The position numbers and the translations under genes were made by a program. The notes beneath the pieces are model-generated. The model worked only from the letters and a program-made list of their open reading frames with translations. It was not told where the DNA came from and searched no databases. A stretch of DNA of 64,000 nt from Salinisphaera hydrothermalis (GTDB taxonomy: Bacteria > Pseudomonadota > Gammaproteobacteria > Nevskiales > Salinisphaeraceae), in assembly GCF_040361195.1 (NCBI RefSeq), contig NZ_APNE01000021.1; one strand, written 5' to 3'. Of this stretch, positions 53,664 to 61,459 are shown in pieces (position 1 is the stretch's first letter; the number at the start of each line of letters is the position of its first letter).

Positions 53664-54740
53664 TCAGGCCGCGCTTTCGAGATCGATCAGGATCTTGAGC
53701 TGGTCGCCGGCCGGGTCCATGAGGGCGTCGAAACCACGGGTCACCGCGTCGTCGAGCGTCACCGTGCGGGTGACGATGTTCTCGGCCGGGATCTGGCCGG
53801 ACTCGATCAGCCGGGCCACGCGCGGCCAGTAATGGGTTGGATAGGCCCAGGAACCGCGCACGTCGACGTCCTTGAACGTGACGTCGAACCAGTTCAGCGG
53901 GTTTTCGCCGGGGTGAAGCCCGGTCTGTACGATCACGCCCTGCTTGCGCACCGCATCCAGCCCGGTCTTGAGCGCATGCTCGTTGCCGGCACACTCGATG
54001 GCGATATCGCAGCCGACATGGCCTTCGGTGGCATCGCGAATCGTGTCGCCCACGTTCTGCTCTACCGGATTGATCGGGATCACGCCCGGGACCGCCGCTT
54101 CGGCCAGCTTCAGGCGCGTGGCGTTCACATCCGATATGAACAGCTGGGTCGCGCCGGCCGCGCGGGCCGCCATCAGCGCCAGAATGCCGATCGGCCCGCC
54201 CCCGGTGACGAGCACGCTGTTACCGGCCGATACGCCACCGCGATCGCAGGAATACACCGCCACGGCGGTTGGCTCGATGAGCGCGGCCTGGCGATCGGTG
54301 AGCGCCTCGGGCACCACCTGCACGTTATAGTCGTTGACCAGCGCGCCTTCGGCCATGCCGCCGGAGTGCCAGCCCAGCCCTACGAGCGTGAGCTGTGAGC
54401 TCAGATGGAACAGGCCGCGCTCGGCGTAGTAGTCGCCGACGCGCGGCATCAGCAGCGGCTGGATCGAGACCCGATCGCCCGGCCGGCAGTGCGTGACGTT
54501 CCGCCCGACCGCGGTCACGACCCCGCCGAACTCGTGGCCCAGAATCTGGGGCGCGGTGGCCCCGGTGAACGGATGCGGTTCGGTCGGCACGAACACCGGC
54601 CCATAGGCATATTCATGCAGGTCGGTGCCACAGATGCCGGCAAAGCGGTTGGATACGACGACCTGATCCGGCCCCGGTTCCGCAGGCTCGGCCACGTCCT
54701 CGATACGCAAATCGCCGGCGGCGTGAAATCGCAGTGCTTT
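53664..54740 (-). CDS. Zinc-dependent 2,3-butanediol dehydrogenase-like enzyme, copy 1
   Basis: 358-residue medium-chain alcohol dehydrogenase; ATG at 54740 with GAGGAGA upstream. Motifs: NRFAGICGTDLHEYAYG (Cys zinc ligand), GHEFGGVVTAVG, LVTGGGPIGILALMAARAAGATQLFISDV for NAD, IVQTGLHPGENPLNWFDVTFKDVDVRGSW. First gene of the operon adh-adh-monooxygenase; a sigma-54-type promoter lies about 70 bp upstream and a candidate activator site a further 80-100 bp away. Whether it oxidises butanediol, acetoin or another secondary alcohol is unknown. Confidence 0.88.
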   Translation of the reverse strand, partial: KALRFHAAGDLRIEDVAEPAEPGPDQVVVSNRFAGICGTDLHEYAYGPVFVPTEPHPFTGATAPQILGHEFGGVVTAVGRNVTHCRPGDRVSIQPLLMPRVGDYYAERGLFHLSSQLTLVGLGWHSGGMAEGALVNDYNVQVVPEALTDRQAALIEPTAVAVYSCDRGGVSAGNSVLVTGGGPIGILALMAARAAGATQLFISDVNATRLKLAEAAVPGVIPINPVEQNVGDTIRDATEGHVGCDIAIECAGNEHALKTGLDAVRKQGVIVQTGLHPGENPLNWFDVTFKDVDVRGSWAYPTHYWPRVARLIESGQIPAENIVTRTVTLDDAVTRGFDALMDPAGDQLKILIDLESAA

Positions 54741-54808
54741 CATGAATCTCCTCAGTGACACGATCGACCGTGTCATTGTGGCGCGTGAACACGCTCTGGA
54801 GGACACAT

Positions 54809-54824
54809 GGCAAACCGCGTGCCG
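54809..54824 (-). promoter_or_regulatory. Candidate sigma-54 promoter of the alcohol dehydrogenase operon
   Basis: On the minus strand CGGCACGCGGTTTGCC: GG and GC are 10 bases apart, GGCACG and TTGC are exact matches to TGGCACG-N4-TTGCW. Located about 70 bp before the ATG at 54740. Confidence 0.75.
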
Positions 54825-54887
54825 TTAATTCATGGCACTGATTTCAAAGGGCTTAATCGAAAACACCCCCGAGCCGGCATCGGCCGC

Positions 54888-54916
54888 TGCCACAGCCCGA
54901 TGCCACAGGTGTGGCG
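54888..54916. promoter_or_regulatory. Candidate activator sites (UAS) of the alcohol dehydrogenase operon
   Basis: TGCCACAGGTGTGGCG (54901-54916) matches the palindrome at 45790-45805 in 15 of 16 bases; a half site TGCCACA lies at 54888-54894. The centre of the palindrome is 98 bp upstream of the -12 GC, against 97 bp at the aldehyde dehydrogenase promoter. Confidence 0.7.
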
Positions 54917-54934
54917 CCTGCGTCGAGGTCAGAT

Positions 54935-56809
54935 TCAGTGGGTGCGCAATCGCTTGAGCCGTCGATGGACCGTGGTGCGGTCCACTCCGAGTCGACGCGC
55001 CAGTTCCGAGACGTTGCCGCCGCATTCGGCCAGCTGTGCCTCCAGGCCGATACGCCCCGTGGACGCTCCGATCTCGTCGGGCAGATCGTCGACTTCGATG
55101 GTCGGCGGTTCACACAACGCCGTCGCCACCGACAGCGCATTGCGCAGCTCGCGCACATTGCCCGGCCAGTGATGCGCGGCCAGCCGCCGGCGGGCTGCAC
55201 GCGACAGTTGATAGCGTTCGCCGTGCTCGGCACCGATCTCGTCGAGAATGGTATCGGCGAGCGCGTCGAAATCCGCCCGCTCTCGCAGCGGCGGCAGCTT
55301 GAGTACTGCAGCGTTGAGCCGGTAGTACAGATCCTCGCGGAATTCGCCGCGGGCCACGCGGTCCGCCAACGGTGCATGGGTGGCCGAGATCAGATGAATC
55401 GCCACCGGACGTGATTCCAGCGCGCCAACGGGCGTGACGCAGCGCTCGGCCAGAACCCGCAGCAGACGACTCTGCAACGCCAGCGGCATGTCGCCGATTT
55501 CGTCCAGAAACAGGGTGCCGCCATGGGCGGCTTCGATCAGACCACGTTTGCCGCCGCGCGCCGCTCCGGTGAACGCATTCGGCGCATAGCCGAACAGTTC
55601 GGATTCGATCAGGTGCTCGGGAATCGCCGCGCAATTAACCGCCACGAACGGCCCCGGGTGCGAACGAGCCGCGTGCACGGCGCGCGCCAGCACTTCCTTG
55701 CCGGTGCCGGTTTCGCCCTGAATCAGTACCGGCAGATCGCGCTGAGCGAAACGCGCGGCACGACGGGCCAGACGCGTCATCGTCTCGTCCCCACCGGTTA
55801 GACGCGCCAACGAAGCCGGCATATCGGCGCGCGGCTCGGCCACCGGCCGGCGAATCGTGCGCGGCGCGCGGGTCGCCGGCGGTTCGGCACTGGCGAACAG
55901 TCGCGGCTGGCCACCGGCATACAGAATACGATCGCGCGCCGACTGGCCGCGCCTGTACTGGTCGAGCGTATCGGCATCCAGGTCGAACAAGGTATCGATC
56001 GGCTGGCCGATCAGCGCGGTGCCACTGTGCTCGGTCAAACCGATCCGCTGCGACAACGCGGTGAACGCCGCATGCGTCATGCCCCGAATCCGGCCGTCGC
56101 CGTCCACGGCGAGCGCGGCTTCGGGATCGCTGTCTATAAAATCCGGCGAGCGCGACAACCGCAGCAGCCAATGCCCTTCGGCCTGACTCATCAGGTTGGC
56201 CAACTCCACGCGCCGCGCGGTGGCAATCACCAGATGCCGCGCCAGTTGCTGACTGGAACGCGGCACCGCCGAACGCAGCTGCGAGATATCCACCACGGCG
56301 ACCAGCTCGCCGAGGGTGTCGAACACGGGCGCCGCCGAACAGGTCAGCCCGATATGGGCCGGGTCGAAGTGATCGTCCTGATGCACGGTGATCGGCTGAC
56401 GCGCGACGAGTGCGGCGCCCACGGCACAGGTGCCGGTGCGATCCTCGGCCCAGTCCGCGCCCAGATAAAGCCCGGCATCGCGCAGCGCCGGGTCGAGCTT
56501 GGGGTTGCGATAGTGCGCCACCGACACGCCGCGCGCATCCGACAGCAGCAGCACATAGTTGTGCCCGGCGACCTGCTCGTAGAGATGATCGAGCGCAGCC
56601 CGGCTGATGCGAATCAGTTCCTCAGCCTGCTGCTGGTGCTCCCGCAGCTTGGCGCCGGGCACGATGTAGGCGTTGCCGCGCTGGCTCGGGTCGAGCCGAT
56701 ATTCGTTCAGACAGCGCAGCCAGGAGTTGACCACCAGTCCGTCGCGGCTCGATGGGCGCCCGGCGGCAACGTTCTCGATTTCCTTCAGATGAGCACTGAT
56801 CGATGACAT
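54935..56809 (-). CDS. Sigma-54-dependent transcriptional activator, AcoR family
   Basis: 624-residue enhancer-binding protein. N-terminal GAF-type sensor (LIRISRAALDHLYEQVAGHNYVLLLSDARGVSVAH, then LGADWAEDRTGTCAVGAALV, typical of AcoR). A middle PAS-like part covers about 200-280. The AAA+ domain has Walker A GETGTGKEVLARAV, Walker B GGTLFLDEIGDM, and PGNVRELRNAL at the sensor II area. The sigma-54 contact loop reads NAFTGA in place of GAFTGA. A Fis-type HTH ends the protein (GGNVSELARRLGVDRTTVHRRLKRL). GGAGGTG precedes the ATG. It is encoded just upstream of the alcohol dehydrogenase operon on the same strand and is its likely activator. Confidence 0.92.
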   Translation of the reverse strand: MSSISAHLKEIENVAAGRPSSRDGLVVNSWLRCLNEYRLDPSQRGNAYIVPGAKLREHQQQAEELIRISRAALDHLYEQVAGHNYVLLLSDARGVSVAHYRNPKLDPALRDAGLYLGADWAEDRTGTCAVGAALVARQPITVHQDDHFDPAHIGLTCSAAPVFDTLGELVAVVDISQLRSAVPRSSQQLARHLVIATARRVELANLMSQAEGHWLLRLSRSPDFIDSDPEAALAVDGDGRIRGMTHAAFTALSQRIGLTEHSGTALIGQPIDTLFDLDADTLDQYRRGQSARDRILYAGGQPRLFASAEPPATRAPRTIRRPVAEPRADMPASLARLTGGDETMTRLARRAARFAQRDLPVLIQGETGTGKEVLARAVHAARSHPGPFVAVNCAAIPEHLIESELFGYAPNAFTGAARGGKRGLIEAAHGGTLFLDEIGDMPLALQSRLLRVLAERCVTPVGALESRPVAIHLISATHAPLADRVARGEFREDLYYRLNAAVLKLPPLRERADFDALADTILDEIGAEHGERYQLSRAARRRLAAHHWPGNVRELRNALSVATALCEPPTIEVDDLPDEIGASTGRIGLEAQLAECGGNVSELARRLGVDRTTVHRRLKRLRTH

Positions 56810-56882
56810 GGCCTCACCTCCGGCTCGACAATGTCACCGCGCAGGCGCCGCGGGCTACCCGACGTTAGTCGGCTGCGCGTTG

Positions 56883-56900
56883 TGTTGCGCGTACGCAACA
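56883..56900. promoter_or_regulatory. 18-bp palindrome between the activator and YeeE genes
   Basis: TGTTGCGCGTACGCAACA is a perfect 18-bp palindrome in the gap between two divergent genes. It could be an operator for the AcoR-family activator (autoregulation) or for the transporter gene. It differs from the UAS at 45790 and 54901. Confidence 0.4.
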
Positions 56901-56959
56901 GCCCACTCGCTCTTGGCAACAGCGCTACAATAGATCAATCACGCGCAATTGATTTGACC

Positions 56960-58198
56960 ATGTCAGATATTCGTAACCCGGAGCGCCCCGCGCGCGCCAT
57001 CGAACGCCCGCCGGCCCCCCGCCCCGGAACAACCGCGATCGCGGGCGGTATCAGCGTTGTCCTGTTGCTCATTCTGTTCGCCGGCTACGGTGTGGCACAG
57101 GGGATTCTGTACATCGTCGCCCTGGGGCTCGGCATTGCGCTGTATCACGCCCGCTTCGGCTTTACCTCGGCGTTTCGCCAGCTCATGGCCGTCGGCCAGG
57201 GCGAAACGCTGCGCGCGCACATGCTCATGCTCGCCGTGGCCAGTCTGCTGTTCGCGCCGCTGATGGCGCTCGGCACGACCGCGTTCGGCGGTCCGCTTTC
57301 CGGCTATGTCTTCCCGGTCGGACTGTCGGTGGCCTTCGGCGGCTTCATCTTCTGCATTGGCATGCAGCTGGGCGGCGCCTGTGCCTCGGGTTCGCTGTAT
57401 ACCGTTGGCTCGGGCCAGACCTCGATTCTCATCACTCTGTTCGGCTTCATCGTCGGCTCGGTTTGGGGCGCGCACGATTTCGGCTTCTGGCTCCAGCCCG
57501 CTTTCGTCTGGGGCAAGCTCTCCCTGGCCGACACGCGCTGGGGCTATACCGGCGCCGTGATTTTCCAGTTCATCATCATCGGCGCGATCGTCGCCGCGAC
57601 CTGGCTGGTCGAACGCCGGCTCAACCCGCCGCCGCGCGTGGGCCCGCCGAGCGAGCATGGCATCAAACGCGTGCTGCGCGGCACCTGGCCGCTGTGGGCC
57701 GGCGCGCTGGCGCTTGCCGTGCTCAACGCCGCCACGCTCTGGCTGTCCGGCAAGCCGTGGGGCATTACCAGCGCGTTCGCGCTATGGGGATCGCAGGCGC
57801 TGTCCGCCCTGGGCGTAGATGTGGGCAGCTGGTACTACTGGTCCGGTCCGCATGCGGGCGGGCTGCATACCCCGATTTTTGCCGACCGTACCAGCGTGAT
57901 GGACATCGGGATCATTTTTGGGGCCATGGCGGCCTCCGCCTGGGGCGGCACCTTCAAGATCGCTACCGACCTGCCCTGGCGCATCATCGTAGCCCGCCTC
58001 ATCGGGGGCATCCTCATGGGCTACGGCGCGCGCATCGCCTTCGGGTGCAATATCGGCGCCTACTTTGGCGGCATCGCGTCGTTCTCGCTGCACGGCTGGC
58101 TTTGGGGTGCTGTCGGATTGCTCGGCACCGTTGTCGGCTTGAAATTGCGGCCTTTGTTCGGAATGGGTGTGCCGAAACTGAGCGACAGCAGTTGCTGA
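56960..58198 (+). CDS. YeeE/YedE-family sulfur-compound transporter
   Basis: Polytopic inner-membrane protein of 412 residues, in the family of the thiosulfate importer TsuA/YeeE. ATG at 56960; the frame is open upstream but not conserved. The duplicated core has the conserved cysteine motifs CIGMQLGGACASGSLYTVGSG and ARIAFGCNIGAYFGGIASFSLHGW, which bind thiosulfate in known structures, and the C-terminus ends SDSSC. An alternative substrate is selenate or another sulfur species. It has no TusA-like partner gene next to it; YeeD-type proteins are absent here. Confidence 0.88.
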   Translation: MSDIRNPERPARAIERPPAPRPGTTAIAGGISVVLLLILFAGYGVAQGILYIVALGLGIALYHARFGFTSAFRQLMAVGQGETLRAHMLMLAVASLLFAPLMALGTTAFGGPLSGYVFPVGLSVAFGGFIFCIGMQLGGACASGSLYTVGSGQTSILITLFGFIVGSVWGAHDFGFWLQPAFVWGKLSLADTRWGYTGAVIFQFIIIGAIVAATWLVERRLNPPPRVGPPSEHGIKRVLRGTWPLWAGALALAVLNAATLWLSGKPWGITSAFALWGSQALSALGVDVGSWYYWSGPHAGGLHTPIFADRTSVMDIGIIFGAMAASAWGGTFKIATDLPWRIIVARLIGGILMGYGARIAFGCNIGAYFGGIASFSLHGWLWGAVGLLGTVVGLKLRPLFGMGVPKLSDSSC

Positions 58199-58322
58199 GC
58201 GCACCCGGGGCCCGACCTCGCCACAGTCACGATACGCCGGTGCTTCGTGCACGGCGTGCTAATATCCGGCCCGTAATCTCAATGCCATGTTCGCCGGCAC
58301 CCACCGCTCGTCCCGTGATTTC

Positions 58323-59078
58323 ATGAGTACGACCCGTTCGCCCCGTAGCGATTTCAATCTGACCGACCGGCTCGTATCCGATATTTTTTCGGGACACTAC
58401 AAGCCCGGCGACTTCATCCCGAAGGAAATGCAGATCTGCGAGGAATTCGGGCTGAGTCGTACCGTGGTACGGCGTCATCTCTCGCAGCTCGTGGACGGGG
58501 GCGTGATCGAGCGCATCTCCGGGTACGGCTCCCGGGTTCGTGAATATTCCGAATGGCATATCCTCGACCCACTGGTCACCGAATGGATGACCCGTTTCGC
58601 AGCTCCGAACGAAGAGATTCAGCGCGAGGTACTGTCGTTCCGCTTAAGCGTGGAACCACATGTCGCCATGGCGGCGACGCGCCAGGCCAATGCCCACGAC
58701 CTGGTCGCCATCGAGGAAGCCTTCAACGGCATGGCGCGCACCCTCGACGAAGCCAAAACCGGCGAACGCCGCCGACTCGATAGTGAGTCGGATGTCGCGT
58801 TTCACGTGGCCATCTTCCGCGCGACCCACAACATCGTTTGGTCACAGCTTTCACATATTCTGCGGCCCTCGATCCACCTGCTCGTGGTCGAGTCCAACGT
58901 CAGTGCCACCGACCCCGAAGACAGCCTCGAGCGTCATCGCCGTCTGATGGAAGCCATCCGCATGCGCAAGGTCGAGGATGCTTTCTATGCCGCGCATGCG
59001 ATTCTTGAGGGTACGAGTCTCGCCCTGGGACTCGAACATACCCGCCCGGAAGTTGTGCCCGCCCATCTGAACGACTGA
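58323..59078 (+). CDS. GntR-family (FadR subfamily) transcriptional regulator
   Basis: 251 residues. N-terminal winged HTH: LTDRLVSDIFSGHYKPGDFIPKEMQICEEFGLSRTVVRRHLSQLVDGGVIERISGYGSRV. C-terminal FCD domain with metal-ligand pattern: LSFRLSVEPHVAMAA, DVAFHVAIFRATHN, HRRLMEAIRM and YAAHAILE. FadR-type regulators with FCD domains commonly respond to sugar acids. It precedes the pentonate catabolic operon, and two ATGT-N3-ACAT palindromes lie upstream of that operon. A start at 58287 would add 12 residues; ATG 58323 is chosen for alignment of the HTH. Confidence 0.9.
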   Translation: MSTTRSPRSDFNLTDRLVSDIFSGHYKPGDFIPKEMQICEEFGLSRTVVRRHLSQLVDGGVIERISGYGSRVREYSEWHILDPLVTEWMTRFAAPNEEIQREVLSFRLSVEPHVAMAATRQANAHDLVAIEEAFNGMARTLDEAKTGERRRLDSESDVAFHVAIFRATHNIVWSQLSHILRPSIHLLVVESNVSATDPEDSLERHRRLMEAIRMRKVEDAFYAAHAILEGTSLALGLEHTRPEVVPAHLND

Positions 59079-59181
59079 CCCTCGGGTTGCCATCGCACGA
59101 TCACGCTCGATTCTGAATCGCGAAGTGCTTCGTATTTCCGGCTAAGCGCCTATTCCCATCCAGCGGCGGACGTGCCCGTGT

Positions 59182-59565
59182 ATGAGGCAGTGGCGTGGTT
59201 GCCGCGTTTGGCGTGGGCCATTCGAGCGAACCCACGACGCCGAATTGCCCTGCCCAAATACAGTGGGCATCAACGCCTCTGGCATGACCGCGGCCGGCAC
59301 GATCACGTTCTTCGCGATCAACCGATTGCCCGACGACGCGGTGTCGCTCGATATCGACCTGCAGGGCTTTGGCTCGTCACGTCTGCTCGAGCATCGAAGG
59401 CTCTCGCATACCGATCCCAAGGCGGCGAATACCGAAGGCCAGCCGGATGGGGTGGCCCCGGTTGACGGTCATGGCCTGGCGTGCGACCACGGGCGCCTGA
59501 CCGGGCGGCTCGATCCATTGACCTATCGCTTCATCCGAATTGCGGTCGATATAGCGCGCATCTGA
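59182..59565 (+). pseudogene. Remnant of a GH51 alpha-L-arabinofuranosidase (C-terminal part)
   Basis: The frame contains GTITFFAINRLPDDAVSLDI, continuing LQGFGSSRLLEHRRLSHTD, PKAANTEGQPDGVAPV and a final RLDPLTYRFIRI. This is the pattern of the C-terminal beta domain of GH51 arabinofuranosidases (FAVNR, EH, L-H-D-KA-NT, P-V-P, L-P-SWN-IRL). The catalytic barrel is absent: upstream is the intact GntR gene. Only about 95 residues (from roughly 59270) are clearly homologous, so this is a broken gene, and it shows that arabinan degradation once belonged to this locus. Confidence 0.65.
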
Positions 59566-59657
59566 CGCCGACACACGCCCGGCTCGACGCCCGCGGCGCG
59601 ACAGACCCGGTACAAACCATGAGCGGCTCGACACAGCCGCCGATTAAAACCAAAGTC

Positions 59658-59689
59658 TATGTTGAACATATAACGGACATGTTTGACAT
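59658..59689. promoter_or_regulatory. Two candidate GntR operators before the pentonate operon
   Basis: ATGTTGAACAT (59659-59669; extended TATGTTGAACATA is a perfect palindrome) and ATGTTTGACAT (59679-59689). Both fit ATGT-N3-ACAT, the form bound by FadR-type GntR proteins, and are 20 bp apart start to start, i.e. about two turns on the same face. They lie 27-58 bp before the dehydratase gene. Confidence 0.6.
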
Positions 59690-59715
59690 TAGTTGCCGAT
59701 TACAGGAGTTAACTG

Positions 59716-61449
59716 ATGAGCGACGGAGAGAACGGCCACCCCAAGCGGCGATCCCAGGCCTGGTTCGGCGGGCATGACCGCGACGGGTTTTTGCATCGCA
59801 GCTGGATGAAGAACAGCGGGTTGCCGGACGATGCCTTCGATGGCCGACCGGTGATCGGCATCTGCAATACCTTCTCGGAATTTACGCCGTGCAACGCGCA
59901 CTTCCGGGGTCTGGTGGAGCACATCAAGCGCGGCATTCTGGACGCGGGCGGCACCCCCCTGGAATTCCCGGTATTTTCCTGCGGCGAGACGCTGCTTCGC
60001 CCCACCGCCATGCTGTTCCGCAATCTCGCGGCGATGGACACCGAGGAAGCCATCCGCGCCAACCCGATGGACGGCGTGGTACTGATGTGCGGCTGCGACA
60101 AGACCACCCCGTCTCTGATGATGGGCGCGGCCAGCTGCGATCTGCCCACCCTGGTCGTCTCCGGCGGCCCGATGCTCAACGGCCGCTTCAAGGGCCGTCA
60201 GCTCGGCTCCGGCACCGACGTCTGGAAGTTCTCGGAAGACGTGCGCGCCGGCAAGATGTCGATCGACGATTTCCTGGCCGCCGAATCCGGCATGCATCGC
60301 TCGGCCGGCCACTGCATGACCATGGGCACCGCTTCGACGATGGCCTCGATGGCGGAATCGCTCGGCATGGCCCTGCCCGGCAACGCGGCGTTCCCCGCGG
60401 TCGATGCGCATCGCAACCGCCTCGGACGTATGTCGGGCCGGCGTATCGTCGAGATGGTCGAGGAAGACCTCAAGCCCTCCAAGATTCTGACCCGTAAGGC
60501 GTTCGAGAACGCGATCCGCACCAACGGCGCGATCGGCGGCTCGACCAACGCGGTCATCCATCTGCTGGCACTGGCACGTCGCGTTGGCGTCGACATGCAT
60601 CTATCGGATTGGGACAAGCTCGGCCACGACGTGCCCTGCCTGGTCGACCTGATGCCGTCCGGCCGTTTCCTGATGGAGGATTTCTGTTACGCGGGCGGCC
60701 TGCCGGCGCTGATGAAACAGATCGAGGATCTGCTGCACACCGACGCGCTGACCGTGAACGGCCATACCGTCGGCGAGAATCTGGCCGACGTGGAATGCTT
60801 CGATCATGAAGTGATTCGCAAGCGCGACAACCCGGTCAACGAGCGGGGCGGCATTGCTGTGCTCAAGGGCAACCTGGCGCCGGACGGTGCCGTGCTCAAA
60901 CCCTCGGCGGCCACGGCCGAACTGATGAACCACCGCGGCCGTGCCGTGGTGTTCGAATCGATCGAGGACTTCAAGGCCCGCGTCGACGATCCGGATCTGG
61001 ATATCGATGAAACCTGCGTGATGGTGCTCAAGGGCGCTGGCCCCAAGGGTTATCCGGGCATGGCCGAAGTCGGCAACATGCCGCTGCCGACCAAGATTCT
61101 GGAAAAAGGCGTACGCGACATGGTCCGCGTTTCGGATGCACGCATGTCGGGCACGGCCTTTGGCACCGTCGTGCTGCATGTCTCGCCCGAATCGGCGGCC
61201 GGCGGCCCGCTCGCCCTGGTCGAGAACGGCGACATGATCGAGCTGGACGTCGACAATCGTCGCCTACATCTGGACGTGGACGACGCCGAACTCGAAGCGC
61301 GCCGCAAGCGCTGGACGGCGCCGCCGCCGGCGATGGACAGCGGCTATCAGAAGCTGTATTTCGACCACGTGCAGCAGGCCGATCTCGGCGCCGATCTGGA
61401 TTTCCTCGGCGGTTGCCGCGGCGCGGCGATCCCGCGGGAAAACCACTGA
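59716..61449 (+). CDS. IlvD/Edd-family pentonate dehydratase (L-arabinonate / D-xylonate)
   Basis: Iron-sulfur dehydratase producing 2-keto-3-deoxypentonate, 577 residues, ATG behind AGGAG. Cluster and metal residues: GICNTFSEFTPCNAHF, LMCGCDKTTPSLMMGAASC, SAGHCMTMGTASTMASMAE, GGSTNAVIHLLALAR and the conserved C-terminal VRVSDARMSGTAFGTVVLHVSPESAAGGPLALV. The start AWFGGHDRDGFLHRSWMKNSGLPDDAF resembles L-arabinonate dehydratase of Rhizobium more than XylD of Caulobacter. Either pentonate could be the substrate; many of these enzymes accept several sugar acids. First gene of the pathway operon. Confidence 0.9.
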   Translation: MSDGENGHPKRRSQAWFGGHDRDGFLHRSWMKNSGLPDDAFDGRPVIGICNTFSEFTPCNAHFRGLVEHIKRGILDAGGTPLEFPVFSCGETLLRPTAMLFRNLAAMDTEEAIRANPMDGVVLMCGCDKTTPSLMMGAASCDLPTLVVSGGPMLNGRFKGRQLGSGTDVWKFSEDVRAGKMSIDDFLAAESGMHRSAGHCMTMGTASTMASMAESLGMALPGNAAFPAVDAHRNRLGRMSGRRIVEMVEEDLKPSKILTRKAFENAIRTNGAIGGSTNAVIHLLALARRVGVDMHLSDWDKLGHDVPCLVDLMPSGRFLMEDFCYAGGLPALMKQIEDLLHTDALTVNGHTVGENLADVECFDHEVIRKRDNPVNERGGIAVLKGNLAPDGAVLKPSAATAELMNHRGRAVVFESIEDFKARVDDPDLDIDETCVMVLKGAGPKGYPGMAEVGNMPLPTKILEKGVRDMVRVSDARMSGTAFGTVVLHVSPESAAGGPLALVENGDMIELDVDNRRLHLDVDDAELEARRKRWTAPPPAMDSGYQKLYFDHVQQADLGADLDFLGGCRGAAIPRENH

Positions 61450-61459
61450 TCGGTTGGCT

